Of a stretch of DNA of 17,244 nt, positions 1 to 7,931 are shown one piece after another (within the stretch, counting starts at the first letter, position 1; each line of letters opens with the position of its first letter). The DNA is from Archangium sp. (GTDB lineage Bacteria; Myxococcota; Myxococcia; Myxococcales; Myxococcaceae): positions 1 through 17,244 of the forward strand of contig JAEUJR010001089.1 of assembly GCA_016793585.1 (NCBI GenBank). The letters are read 5' to 3'. The notes beneath the pieces were generated by a model. That model worked only from the letters and a program-made list of their open reading frames with translations. It was not told the DNA's origin and searched no databases. The position numbers were made by a program, and so were the translations under genes.

Positions 1-9
1 CTCCACACC

Positions 10-1044
10 ATGTCGAACACGATTGGACCAAAGGCCCCGACGGTTGCACCTCGCGCCACGAACGAGACGCGCACCACGACACCAGCCGCTGCCACGCCGA
101 CGGCCTCGACACCTGTGGGCTGGCAGGCGAACGGAGCGACCCGAAAGCCGAGCGTCGCGGCGCAGGCGATCGCTCCCGGCTCTGGCAAGACCGAGGTGAT
201 GTGTCCCGTGCTGCGCGCGCTGGTGAACGAGGGCCGCGTGCAGATGGCTCCAGATGGGTCGGTGAACCTCGACGAGCTGAACAAGGCCGTGAAGGACCTC
301 GGCGGCTCGAAGGCGCTCGGCGCAGCCACGTGGGGCATCGGCACCATCGGCAACAAGCCGACCGACGTGCTCCACAACCTCACGCACCGCGAGATGAACG
401 TCGTCAACCTGCCCGAGGGCATCGTCCCCCACCCGGCTGACACGCAGATCTTGAGGAACGGGAAGTTCGACGAAGCGAAGTTCGACGCGCTCGTGTCGCA
501 CGCAGAGAACGGCGTGATGACGACCGACTCGTTCGCCGCGGCGATCGCCGACAACTACCGGCGCGATCTGAAGGCAGGCGCTGGCGTCGTCGACTCGTCG
601 GTGCGCGGGCTCAACTTCGCGCAGCTCGAGTTCGCCGGGCTCTTGTCGGTGTTCGGCAAGAAAGACCCCGCGACCGGCAAGACGGGCATCAAGGTCGAAG
701 ACCTGCGCACGCTCTACCAGCAGGGCACCATTCCGCCCGGCATGCAGAACCAGAGGTCGGGAGTCGTCGAGGCGATGGCCCTGCAGGCCTCGCTGAAGCT
801 CAAGTCAGACGCGAACATCGCCCGGCACGCGATGGGCTCGGTGTTCACCGCGACCGGCCTGGCGAGCGCGGGGGCGAGGCTCTCGGGTGGCGGGCCAGCA
901 GAGTCGGAGCGCACGGCCGGTCAGCTCGCGGCGATGAGCGCAGGAAAGGCCGCGGCCTGCCCGCACATGGGCGGCGCGAAGAAGATGCCGACGGCGCCGG
1001 CTGACGTGGTGAACACGCACACGCCCGCAGGCATGGCGCGCTGA
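10..1044 (+). CDS. Putative heme-thiolate peroxidase-like protein (peroxidase family 2 / peroxygenase fold), divergent
   Basis: This 344-residue protein has no signal peptide. Residues 1-60 are a Pro/Thr/Ala-rich low-complexity leader. The core begins at a Cys-Pro motif (MCPVLRAL, Cys65), which resembles the proximal heme-ligand loop of chloroperoxidase and fungal unspecific peroxygenases (PCPxLNxLANHG). Further along, PADTQILR (142-149) lines up without a gap with the family's EGDxSxTR motif. FDEAKFDALV (153-162) matches the following FNxxLFxxLV helix, and LRTLYQQGTIPPGM (232-245) matches the late segment before the conserved Arg-Ser-Gly. The Glu of the EGD motif, which in fungal enzymes helps hold a magnesium ion, is Pro142, and the acid-base Arg/Glu pair is not evident. 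The family assignment is my alignment by eye and could be wrong; catalytic activity is uncertain. Residues 280-344 are a low-complexity tail with a second Cys-Pro (CPHM, Cys317). The ATG at 10 is only nine bases from the window edge, so the start and any ribosome site cannot be judged. The gene converges on cheB with 11 bp between stop codons. Confidence 0.5.
   Translation: MSNTIGPKAPTVAPRATNETRTTTPAAATPTASTPVGWQANGATRKPSVAAQAIAPGSGKTEVMCPVLRALVNEGRVQMAPDGSVNLDELNKAVKDLGGSKALGAATWGIGTIGNKPTDVLHNLTHREMNVVNLPEGIVPHPADTQILRNGKFDEAKFDALVSHAENGVMTTDSFAAAIADNYRRDLKAGAGVVDSSVRGLNFAQLEFAGLLSVFGKKDPATGKTGIKVEDLRTLYQQGTIPPGMQNQRSGVVEAMALQASLKLKSDANIARHAMGSVFTATGLASAGARLSGGGPAESERTAGQLAAMSAGKAAACPHMGGAKKMPTAPADVVNTHTPAGMAR
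1001..1042. repeat. 42-bp direct repeat, left copy (3' end of the peroxidase-like gene)
   Basis: This copy encodes the last 13 residues of the upstream gene (DVVNTHTPAGMAR) and ends on the first base of its stop codon. It matches 7890-7931 in the same orientation, 40 of 42 bases, with differences at 1015 and 1038. Homology stops abruptly on both sides. The two copies are 6,889 bp apart and bracket the chemosensory operon. Confidence 0.9.
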
Positions 1045-1053
1045 ACGTTCCGT

Positions 1054-1070
1054 CGTCAGGCCGCCTGACG
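1054..1070. terminator. Hairpin between convergent genes, possible shared terminator
   Basis: CGTCAGG-CCG-CCTGACG forms a perfect 7-bp stem with a 3-base loop. It covers the cheB stop codon (1056-1058) and begins 10 bp after the stop of the plus-strand gene. There is no T-tract on either side, so it is not a classical intrinsic terminator; it could end or stabilise either transcript. A similar hairpin occurs at 7825-7842. Confidence 0.35.
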
Positions 1071-2096
1071 AATGACGCCGGGAACCTCGTCGAGGCCCAC
1101 CACCCGCTCGGCAGCGCCCAGGTTGATGGCCTCCTTGGGCATGCCGAACACCACGCACGAGGCTTCGTCTTGCGCGATGGTCAACGCACCGGCCTGGCGC
1201 ATCTCGAGCAGGCCCCGGGCTCCATCGTCACCCATACCCGTCATGAGAATGCCCACCGCGTTCCTCCCGGCGGTCCTGGCGACCGACCGGAACAACACGT
1301 CGACGCTGGGGCAGTGTCGGTTCACGGGCGGCGCATCAAGCACGTCGGCCACGTAGTAGGCACCCTCGCGCTTGACGACAAGGTGCCGTCCTCCGGGCGC
1401 GATGAGCACACGCCCTGGAAGCACGCGCTCGCGGCCGGTGACCTCGACCACGTCGACCTCACAGAGCCCGTCGAGCCGAGAGGCGAAGGCGGTCGTGAAC
1501 TTCGGGGGCATGTGCTGCACCACCACCACGCCAGGGCAGGAACGCGAGAGCTGGGGCAGCACCACCTCGAGCGCCTGCGTGCCACCCGTCGACGTGCCGA
1601 TGGCGACGAGCCGCTCGGTGGTGACGCTCAGCGGCCCCGTCGACTGGGGCATGCCTCGGGGGCGCGGAAGACCGGTGGGCGCGGCGGGCCTCACCTTCGC
1701 TCCCGCCGCCGCACGAACGGCCTGAATCAGCGGGCCGCCCTCGCCCGCCGACAGCCCGTCGATGCCCAGGTCGCTCTTGCTGAACACCGCCACCGCACCG
1801 GCGGCCAAGGCCTGGAGCGCGGTCTCGGTTCCCCTGCCAGTCAGCGACGAACAGATGATGACGGGCGTCGGGTGAAGCTCCATCAGCCGCTTCAGGAAGG
1901 CGAGCCCATCGAGGCGAGGCATCTCCACATCGAGCACGATGACGTCGGGCCACTGACGGTTCATCTTCGAGATGGCGAAGAGCGGGTCGATGGCGGTGTC
2001 GATCACTTCGATGTCTGGGGTGTCGTCGAGCAGACGCTTCAACACGAGGCGCATGGTGGCGCTGTCGTCGATCACCAGAACGCCGATGCGTTTCAT
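1056..2096 (-). CDS. cheB: CheB chemoreceptor glutamate methylesterase / response regulator
   Basis: CheB removes methyl groups from receptor glutamates when phosphorylated by CheA, opposing CheR and resetting receptor gain. The 346 residues match the family's usual length. The receiver domain covers about 1-120, with acidic pocket Asp10/Asp11, phospho-acceptor Asp56 and Lys107. A Pro-rich linker (about 135-155) leads to the methylesterase domain (160-345). Its catalytic Ser169 lies in GTSTGG, His195 in QHMPP, and the catalytic Asp in TGMGDDG (Asp291 by comparison with enterobacterial CheB). All key residues are present, so it should be active. The ATG at 2096 overlaps the cheR stop as ATGA; a longer frame upstream lies inside cheR and is not used. 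It is the last gene of the operon. Confidence 0.97.
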   Translation of the reverse strand: MKRIGVLVIDDSATMRLVLKRLLDDTPDIEVIDTAIDPLFAISKMNRQWPDVIVLDVEMPRLDGLAFLKRLMELHPTPVIICSSLTGRGTETALQALAAGAVAVFSKSDLGIDGLSAGEGGPLIQAVRAAAGAKVRPAAPTGLPRPRGMPQSTGPLSVTTERLVAIGTSTGGTQALEVVLPQLSRSCPGVVVVQHMPPKFTTAFASRLDGLCEVDVVEVTGRERVLPGRVLIAPGGRHLVVKREGAYYVADVLDAPPVNRHCPSVDVLFRSVARTAGRNAVGILMTGMGDDGARGLLEMRQAGALTIAQDEASCVVFGMPKEAINLGAAERVVGLDEVPGVIRQAA

Positions 2097-2923
2097 GTGG
2101 GCCTCAGGCGGTAGATGCTCGGTTGCAGGGGCTGCAGGCGCGGGTGCAGGCCCGTCGCGCTCTCGCTGTGCCCGACGATGAGCAGCCCTCCCGGTTTGAT
2201 CCGGTCGGCGACATTGCGCACGATGGCGTGCCGGTCTCGCGCTCCGAAGTAGATGAGCACGTTGCGCAGCAGCACCACGTCGAACGGCCCCAGCGAGGGC
2301 TGCGGCAGGCACAAGTTGGCCACCTGGAAGCTCACGTGCGCGCGGAGTTCTCGGGCGACGAGCAGGTGCCCTTCCCACGAGCCCTGGCCCCTCCGACACC
2401 ACCTGCGCAGCACCTCTGGCGGAATGTGCTGGGCTCGCGCCATCGGGTACACCGCGCGATGCGCCCGCTCCACCATCGCGGAAGACACGTCGGTGCCCGT
2501 CACCCGAAAGCTGCCCAGCGGCAGGCGCTCGGCGAGCTGCATGGCCAGGGTGTACGGCTCTTCACCCGACGAACACGCCGCGCTCCAGCAGTCAAACGAC
2601 CTCGGCAACGTCGGCAACTCGGCGAGGTGTCGATCGAGGAACTCGAAGTGCTGCGGCTCCCGAAAGAAGTACGTCTCGTGGGTGGTGAGCGCGTCGACCA
2701 GGCGCATCACCTCGTGGTGCTCCGTCGGGTCGTCGAGCAGCCGCACGTACTCGCTGAACGAGGCGACGTCTCGCTCACGCAATCGGCCGAGCAGCCGCGT
2801 CGTCACCAGGTTACGTTTGTCCGGCGTGTACCGAATGCCGCTGTGCTGCTCGAGCAGCGCACACACCCGCTTGAACTCGCGATCGCCCAACGCCGGCGCC
2901 TCGAGCTCAAGCACGTGCCGCAC
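2093..2923 (-). CDS. cheR: CheR chemoreceptor methyltransferase
   Basis: CheR transfers methyl groups from S-adenosylmethionine to glutamates on the cytoplasmic helices of the receptor. The protein has 276 residues. An N-terminal helical domain (about 10-80) is followed by the CheR signature [13 protein letters not shown] (81-93). The SAM-binding motif is [16 protein letters not shown] (113-128), with GTDVSS (143-148), then LLRNVLIYF (218-226), and a final GHSES (251-255). The GTG start at 2923 lies inside cheW and gives a 17-bp overlap, with a GGGG stretch 4 bases upstream. A second GTG at 2914 is an alternative that would shorten the protein by three residues. Its stop overlaps the cheB start by four bases. 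Confidence 0.96.
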   Translation of the reverse strand: MRHVLELEAPALGDREFKRVCALLEQHSGIRYTPDKRNLVTTRLLGRLRERDVASFSEYVRLLDDPTEHHEVMRLVDALTTHETYFFREPQHFEFLDRHLAELPTLPRSFDCWSAACSSGEEPYTLAMQLAERLPLGSFRVTGTDVSSAMVERAHRAVYPMARAQHIPPEVLRRWCRRGQGSWEGHLLVARELRAHVSFQVANLCLPQPSLGPFDVVLLRNVLIYFGARDRHAIVRNVADRIKPGGLLIVGHSESATGLHPRLQPLQPSIYRLRPT

Positions 2924-3431
2924 CGAGCCCCGTCAGCGACGCCAACTCGCTCACGCTGAGCACGTGCGTGACGTCGAGCACCACCACGAAGCGGCCCCCG
3001 AGGTTTCCGACCCCTCTCACGAAGTCTGCCCGCACCGACGAGCCGAACGTGGGCGCCTTCTCGATGGCGCGCTGGTCGATGCCAACCACCTCGTTCACCT
3101 GGTCGACCAGCACGCCCACCACCACCACGCCGGACTCGTGTTTGACCTCGACGATGACGACGCAGGTGCGGCGCCCCGACTGAATGGCGGCACGATCGAA
3201 GCGCACCGCGAGATCGATGACGGGAACCACCGCGCCGCGCAGGTTCAGCACCCCACGCACGAAGGCCGGCGTCATGGGAATCGTCGTCACCGATTCGAAC
3301 TGCAGCACCTCGCGAATCTGCGCGATCGGCATGGCGAACGTCTCTTTGCCCACGTGAAACGTGAGGAACTTCTCGGGGCCACGGCTCTGCTGGGCACTCG
3401 CGGGGCCGACGGCGGCGTGGGGGGTGGCCAT
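2907..3431 (-). CDS. cheW: CheW receptor-kinase coupling protein
   Basis: CheW links the receptor tip to the P5 domain of CheA in the signalling array. The 174 residues comprise a short Ala/Gln-rich N-terminus (1-18) and one CheW domain (about 20-165). Recognisable family elements are FHVGKETFAMPIAQIREVL (25-43), the VRGVLNLRGAVVPVIDL stretch (58-74) and the second-half VRGVGNLGGRFVVVLDV (138-154). The ATG at 3431 is preferred over an upstream start inside the receptor gene because it has an AGGAG seven bases upstream. It follows the receptor gene with a 10-bp gap and overlaps cheR by 17 bp. Confidence 0.95.
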   Translation of the reverse strand: MATPHAAVGPASAQQSRGPEKFLTFHVGKETFAMPIAQIREVLQFESVTTIPMTPAFVRGVLNLRGAVVPVIDLAVRFDRAAIQSGRRTCVVIVEVKHESGVVVVGVLVDQVNEVVGIDQRAIEKAPTFGSSVRADFVRGVGNLGGRFVVVLDVTHVLSVSELASLTGLGAARA

Positions 3432-3438
3432 GGCGCGT

Positions 3439-3443
3439 CTCCT
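3439..3443 (-). promoter_or_regulatory. Ribosome binding site of cheW
   Basis: AGGAG lies seven bases before the cheW ATG and shares two bases with the receptor gene's TAG stop. It fixes the cheW start. It is the only clear Shine-Dalgarno site I find at a junction inside the chemosensory operon. Confidence 0.75.
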
Positions 3444-5103
3444 AGAAGCGAACGAAGGAGGCCTCGTCGAGCGGCGTGAAGCCGTCTTTGCTCCGCGACG
3501 GTGGAGGCGGAGCCTTCGGCTTCTCTCGCGGCGGCGGAGGCGGCGGTGGGAGGTGGGCGTGCTCCTGCGGAGCGGCGGGAGCGAGACGATTGACGGTGAA
3601 GAACGCGACCGCCGACTGCAGCCGCTGCGCACGTTCGCTCACGTTGCGAGAGGTGGCCGCCAGCTGCTCGGCCGCCGCGGCGTTCTGCTGCACACCTTTG
3701 GCGACCTGAGAGAGCGCGGTGTTGGTCTGTGACACGCCCGTGCTCTGCTCGACGGTGGCGGCGCTGATCTCCTGCACCAGCGACGCGGTCTTCTTGATGG
3801 AGGGCACGATGGTGTCGAGCAGGCCTCCCGCCCGCTCGGCGAGACCGACGCTGGAGCGCGCGAGCTGGCTGATCTCTTCCGCCGCGACCTGACTGCGCTC
3901 GGCGAGCTTGCGCACCTCGGCCGCCACCACCGCGAAGCCGTTGCCGTGTTCACCGGCGCGCCCCGCCTCGATGGCGGCGTTCAGCGCCAGCAGGTTGGTC
4001 TGGTACGCGATGTCGTCGATGACCGCGATCTTCTGGGCAATCTGCTTCATCGCGTCGACGGTCTCGCGCACCGCCTGGCCACCCTCGACGGCCTCGCTCG
4101 CGGACTTCGAGGCGATGTCACCCGTGACGCGTGCGTTCTCGTTGTTCTTCGCGATGGAGGCGTTCATCTCCTCCATCGAGGCGCTCGTCTCTTCGGCGCT
4201 GGCCGACTGCTCGGTCGAAGCCTGGCTCACCGACTCGGCGGTGGAGTTGAGCTCTTCAGACGCGCTCGCAAGGGCGTCGGCCGAGCCCCGTACCTGCCCG
4301 ATAACGTCGGACAGCTTGGCCACCATGGCTCGCACCGACGCGAGCACGCTGCTCGTGTCGCCCTGGCGCAGGCTCACGTCGACCGTCAGGTCGCCCGCCG
4401 CCAACCGCTGCATGAGCGCGGCGAGCGCCTGAGGCTCGCTCCCCAGCTGCCGCAGGAGCGCGCGGGTGGTGATCAAGCTCAGCAACGCGAGCAACACCAG
4501 CGCGGCGATGGTGATGGCAATCGACAGCCGCGTGGCCGACACCTTCGCCTCTGCAGCGCGAGCGACCGAAGCGTCAGCCAGCTTCACGTTGTATTCGAGC
4601 TCGTCGTCGACGGCGGTGTCGAGATCCCTGATGAGCGGAGGAATCGTGCTGTGCATCAGCGCTTCGGCTTCCCGGTTCTTGTTCTGTCTCGAGAGCCCCA
4701 TCACCTTGAGCCGCGCCTCGTTGTACGCGTTCACTCGCCCGCGGAGATTGTCGATCAGCTTTCGCTCCGTCTCGTCGGCAAGACAGCTCGCCCCTCCGCA
4801 GCCCGTGCTCACGTAGCGCTTGAAGGCATCGTCGACGTCGGCCGACGCCTGATCGAGTGTCTTCTCGAGGGCACGCATCTGCGTCTCGTCGGTGGTGAGG
4901 ATGTGGAGCAGCGCCGTCTCGCGGAGCGCAGTGAGACGATCGAGGATGGAGGCGAGGATGCGGTAGCTGGGCACCACGTTGGTGGCAGCGAAGCCCGCCG
5001 TCTCCGACACACGCTCCATCTGATAGAAGCCCACTGCCGACGTCGTCGTCAGGCCGAGTGTCGAGACCGACGCCAGGAGCAACAACCGTTGTGAGACTGT
5101 CAT
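3442..5103 (-). CDS. Transmembrane methyl-accepting chemotaxis protein
   Basis: This 553-residue receptor has the classic inner-membrane layout. TM1 is about residues 7-26, followed by an extracytoplasmic sensor of about 165 residues (27-191) that is predicted helical, of the four-helix-bundle MCP type. TM2 is about 192-213, then a HAMP domain (about 214-267) and the long signalling hairpin (about 275-500). The hairpin tip, with the conserved [20 protein letters not shown] run, lies near 363-382 and is followed by VRKLAERS (397-404). Gln/Glu pairs along the helices are candidate methylation sites for the CheR and CheB encoded downstream. Two cysteines (101 and 107) in the sensor could form a disulfide or bind a ligand. 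The C-terminus is a Pro-rich tether (about 508-536) ending in [12 protein letters not shown], not the enterobacterial NWETF. The ATG overlaps the cheA stop as ATGA. The ligand is unknown. Confidence 0.95.
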   Translation of the reverse strand: MTVSQRLLLLASVSTLGLTTTSAVGFYQMERVSETAGFAATNVVPSYRILASILDRLTALRETALLHILTTDETQMRALEKTLDQASADVDDAFKRYVSTGCGGASCLADETERKLIDNLRGRVNAYNEARLKVMGLSRQNKNREAEALMHSTIPPLIRDLDTAVDDELEYNVKLADASVARAAEAKVSATRLSIAITIAALVLLALLSLITTRALLRQLGSEPQALAALMQRLAAGDLTVDVSLRQGDTSSVLASVRAMVAKLSDVIGQVRGSADALASASEELNSTAESVSQASTEQSASAEETSASMEEMNASIAKNNENARVTGDIASKSASEAVEGGQAVRETVDAMKQIAQKIAVIDDIAYQTNLLALNAAIEAGRAGEHGNGFAVVAAEVRKLAERSQVAAEEISQLARSSVGLAERAGGLLDTIVPSIKKTASLVQEISAATVEQSTGVSQTNTALSQVAKGVQQNAAAAEQLAATSRNVSERAQRLQSAVAFFTVNRLAPAAPQEHAHLPPPPPPPREKPKAPPPPSRSKDGFTPLDEASFVRF

Positions 5104-7073
5104 GCGTGTACTCCTCGATGAGGTGAAGATGCTGCGACCGAGCGCTGCGCCGCCTCGTTCGACGTCGCGGCCCGATGGCCAGGCATGCTGACGGCGCGAA
5201 TGAGTTGCGGCACGTCGATGATGAGCCCAACCCCACCCGACCCCAGAATCGTGGTGCCGCCGATGCCCGGCAGCTGGGTGAAGAGCGGCCCGAGGGGCTT
5301 GATGACGGTCTGCGAGACGCCCAGCAGCCGATCGACCACGAGCGCGAGCGTCTGCTCCCCGTACTCGATGATGACGACGCTCTCACGTCGCGGCGCTTTC
5401 CCCGGCAACCCGAAGAACTCGCGCAGGCGCACGTAGGGCACGGCCTGCTCGCGCAGCTTGAGCCGGTGGTTCTCTTCCGACTCGAGCAGCGTGTGAAAAT
5501 CGAGACACTCGCGAACCAGCTTCGAGGGCACGACGAACGACGCCTCGCCCACTCCGAGCAGGAAGCCGTCGATGATCGCGAGCATCAGCGGCAATCGCAG
5601 CCGCATGGTGGTGCCCTGACCTTCGGTCGAGAGCACTTCGACGGTGCCGCGCAGCGCGTCGATGGAGCGCCGCACCACGTCCATCCCCACGCCGCGCCCC
5701 GAGATGTCGGTCACCACGTCGGCCGACGAGAAGCCGGGCGTGAAGATGAGCTCGTCGACCTCGGCGTCGGTCAACACGTCGTTCGCCGAGATGAGCCCGC
5801 GCTCGATGGCCTTGCGACGCAGCCGTGCGCGGTTCAACCCGGCACCGTCGTCTCTGACGTCGATGACGACTTGCCCCGCCTGGTGCTGCGCCTCGAGCGT
5901 GAGCTTGCCTGCGCGCGGCTTGCCCGCGGCCACCCGCGCCTCTGGCGCCTCGACGCCATGGTCGATGGCGTTGCGCACGATGTGCAAGAGCGGGTCGGCG
6001 AGCCGCGCCACCATCGCCTTGTCCAGTTCGGTTTCGCCGCCGCGGAGCTCGACCTCGACTTCTTTGCCGAGCTGCGCCGACACCTCTCGAATGACGCGGC
6101 GGTAACGGTTGAAGGTCTCGCCGATCTGCACCATGCGCAGGCTCAGCGCTGCGTCGCGAATTCCGGCGACCAGCTTGCGAACGGTGGCGAACGCCTCGAG
6201 CGTCGAACGGTCTCGGGTGCTGGCGGCGCAGACCTCGGCTGCGGCTCCCGCGATGACCAGCTCGCTCACCATGTCGACGAGCACGTCGAGTCGTGGGGCC
6301 GGCACCTTCACCATGGGCACGTCTGTGGGCGCGGGGCCCGGCTGAGTCGGCGCGCTCGCGGCGGCCTCGGGCGCCCTGGTCAGCTCGGTGATCGCGATCG
6401 TGCTGCCGTCACGCACGAAGTCGAAGGTCGACACCACCTTCTCGGGAGGCGCAGAGGTCTTCAGCTCGATCACGAATGACAGGAAGCAGGTTTCGGGGTC
6501 GAAGCCCTGGGCCGGGAGCCTGGTCGTGATGGTCTCGACGGCCTCCACTTCGCTCAGCCCCTCGAGGAAGCGCAGGAACGACAGCGGGTCGAACCCGTCG
6601 CGGAAGGTCTCGCTCCCGAACTGAACCTCGAGCCGCCATCGACGCGAAGGGAGCGCGTTCGTCTGCTGCGTCGTCGGCGCCACCTGTGCCTGCGTGCCGC
6701 CGAGCGCCTCGAGCCGAGAGAAGAGCGCAGCAGACGCCTCGAGCACCTCGTCACGGGTCATCGCCTCGATCACCCGATCCAGCTCGTCGTGCGCGTCGAG
6801 CAGCGTCTTCGCCACGTCCTGGGTCAACCGCGAGGGCTCGCTCCGCAACGACTCGAGCAGCGACTCCAGCGTGTGGGCGAAACGAACGACGTGATTGAGG
6901 CCGAAGAGCCCGGCGGAGCCCTTGATCGTGTGGGCTGCCCGAAACACGGCCTGCACCGTCTCGGTCTGGTCGCCCGTCTGAGCGAACTCGAGGAGCGCCA
7001 TCTGCATGCTGGCCAACAGCTCCCGGGCCTCCTCGAGGAAGGTGCCCCGCAACGCATCGGCCGAGAAGCTCAC
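5100..7073 (-). CDS. cheA: CheA chemotaxis histidine kinase
   Basis: CheA autophosphorylates under receptor and CheW control and passes phosphate to CheY and CheB. From the GTG start it has 657 residues. The P1 HPt domain (about 5-125) holds the phosphorylated His48 in [12 protein letters not shown]2-like regulator-binding domain follows (about 146-230), then a Pro/Ala linker (233-260) and the P3 dimerisation helices (260-330). The P4 ATPase domain (about 335-495) shows the N box [10 protein letters not shown] (Asn368), G1 box DDGAGL (408-413) and G2 box GRGVGMDVV (459-467). The P5 CheW-like domain is about 497-630, and the last 25 residues look disordered. The GTG at 7073 is chosen because it forms a GTGA overlap with the STAS gene and begins just before the HPt domain; a longer frame to 7184 would lie inside the STAS gene. 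There is no fused receiver domain. Confidence 0.96.
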   Translation of the reverse strand: MSFSADALRGTFLEEARELLASMQMALLEFAQTGDQTETVQAVFRAAHTIKGSAGLFGLNHVVRFAHTLESLLESLRSEPSRLTQDVAKTLLDAHDELDRVIEAMTRDEVLEASAALFSRLEALGGTQAQVAPTTQQTNALPSRRWRLEVQFGSETFRDGFDPLSFLRFLEGLSEVEAVETITTRLPAQGFDPETCFLSFVIELKTSAPPEKVVSTFDFVRDGSTIAITELTRAPEAAASAPTQPGPAPTDVPMVKVPAPRLDVLVDMVSELVIAGAAAEVCAASTRDRSTLEAFATVRKLVAGIRDAALSLRMVQIGETFNRYRRVIREVSAQLGKEVEVELRGGETELDKAMVARLADPLLHIVRNAIDHGVEAPEARVAAGKPRAGKLTLEAQHQAGQVVIDVRDDGAGLNRARLRRKAIERGLISANDVLTDAEVDELIFTPGFSSADVVTDISGRGVGMDVVRRSIDALRGTVEVLSTEGQGTTMRLRLPLMLAIIDGFLLGVGEASFVVPSKLVRECLDFHTLLESEENHRLKLREQAVPYVRLREFFGLPGKAPRRESVVIIEYGEQTLALVVDRLLGVSQTVIKPLGPLFTQLPGIGGTTILGSGGVGLIIDVPQLIRAVSMPGHRAATSNEAAQRSVAASSPHRGVHA

Positions 7074-7351
7074 GAGGCCCACCTCGCCGACAGCCGCAGA
7101 AAGTCGAGCGCCTGTCGCACGCTGCCCCCAGCCCCCCGCACCGTCAGACGATGACCGGCCTGCTGCACGTGTTGCTCGAGCCACAGCAGCACCTGCACAC
7201 CGGCAGCGTCGATCGCCTTGACGTTGGTGAGGTCGACCTGTGTGGGAGGCGTGGCTCGCGCCGTCACGACCGCGAACAGGTCTCTGACCGCGTAGATGTC
7301 GAGCTCGCCTTCGAGCACCAGCCTCGCGTCATCGAGCTTCGACAGGAGCAT
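7070..7351 (-). CDS. STAS-domain protein of the chemosensory operon
   Basis: This 93-residue protein is one STAS domain, the fold of anti-anti-sigma factors such as SpoIIAA and of MlaB. It shows the opening strands (LVLEGELDIYAV, 11-22), the central strand LTNVKAIDAAG (41-51) and the helix VQVLLWLEQHVQQAG (52-66). SpoIIAA has a phosphorylated serine in DSSG, but here the motif is D48-A49-A50-G51, so phospho-switching at that site is not possible. It is more likely a protein-binding adaptor than a classical anti-anti-sigma factor. It lies one base after the cheY stop (TGAGATG) and overlaps cheA by four bases, so it is made together with the kinase. The partner is unknown. Confidence 0.85.
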   Translation of the reverse strand: MLLSKLDDARLVLEGELDIYAVRDLFAVVTARATPPTQVDLTNVKAIDAAGVQVLLWLEQHVQQAGHRLTVRGAGGSVRQALDFLRLSARWAS

Positions 7352-7352
7352 C

Positions 7353-7721
7353 TCAGGGCCCCATCAGCTGGCTGACGACGCCCAGCAGCTGCTCGGGCTT
7401 GAAGGGCTTGACGAGCCACGCCTTGGCGCCCGCAGCCTTTCCTTGTGCGACCAGCTCGGACTTGCCCTCGGTCGTGAGCATCACGACCGGCGTGAACCGA
7501 TTCGCGGCCTGCCCCTTCATGGCCTTGACGAAGCTGATCCCATCCATCCGGGGCATGTTGACGTCGCAGATCACCAGCCGAACGCCGCCTGCCTCGAGCT
7601 TCGCAAGCGCGTCGAGGCCGTCGCTCGCCTCGACCACCTCGTGGCCAGCCTGAGTGAGTGCCAGCTTGACGAGCGAGCGCAGGCTCACACTGTCGTCGAC
7701 GATCATCACGGATCCGCGCAT
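7353..7721 (-). CDS. cheY: CheY-type single-domain response regulator
   Basis: This is the presumed output of the pathway: CheA phosphorylates it and it then binds a motor or another effector. The 122 residues form a stand-alone receiver domain with Asp9/Asp10, phospho-acceptor Asp53 (ICDVNMPRMDG), the conserved Thr83/Thr84 and Lys105 before Pro106. It has no DNA-binding or enzymatic output domain. The ATG at 7721 fits the family's N-terminus but has no clear Shine-Dalgarno sequence; an in-frame extension to 7862 has no family resemblance and is not used. It is the first gene of the chemosensory operon. Because the locus lacks CheZ, CheC and CheX, dephosphorylation must be intrinsic or supplied from elsewhere. 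Confidence 0.93.
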   Translation of the reverse strand: MRGSVMIVDDSVSLRSLVKLALTQAGHEVVEASDGLDALAKLEAGGVRLVICDVNMPRMDGISFVKAMKGQAANRFTPVVMLTTEGKSELVAQGKAAGAKAWLVKPFKPEQLLGVVSQLMGP

Positions 7722-7824
7722 GAACGGCCGCCACTGCCAGCCGTGTGCCGCAAACTTCACGCTCCAGAGCCGAGGGGATCGTTCCGCACCACGAGGGTCG
7801 TGGCTGCCCTGAAGGGTCGTCACC

Positions 7825-7842
7825 GCGTCAGGTTGCTGACGC
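7825..7842. other. Perfect hairpin in the region upstream of cheY
   Basis: GCGTCAG-GTTG-CTGACGC is a 7-bp perfect stem with a 4-base loop, about 104 bp upstream of the cheY ATG. It could be an operator or a leader hairpin of the operon. It shares CGTCAGG and CTGACG with the hairpin at the other end of the operon (1054-1070). The rest of 7722-7889 shows no gene and no convincing promoter. Confidence 0.4.
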
Positions 7843-7889
7843 CTGGTTCCGATGCGTCGCACCTCGGGGAAGGTTCACCATCTGGGTCT

Positions 7890-7931
7890 CTGACGTGGTG
7901 AACGCGCACACGCCCGCAGGCATGGCTCGCT
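7890..7931. repeat. 42-bp direct repeat, right copy (orphan)
   Basis: This matches 1001-1042 at 40 of 42 bases in the same orientation. On the plus strand it would encode DVVNAHTPAGMAR, the tail of the peroxidase-like protein with Thr changed to Ala. It has no gene body before it and no stop after it. Its last base is the first base of the stop triplet (7931-7933) of the minus-strand gene to the right. The sequences flanking the two copies are unrelated. Confidence 0.9.

Noticed and set aside
7723..7750. A GGCAC-N5-TGGC element on the minus strand just upstream of cheY, resembling a sigma-54 promoter (GG-N10-GC).
   Set aside because: It lies about 16 bases from the cheY ATG, so transcription would start only about four bases before the gene. 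The -12 half is imperfect, and no enhancer site was seen.
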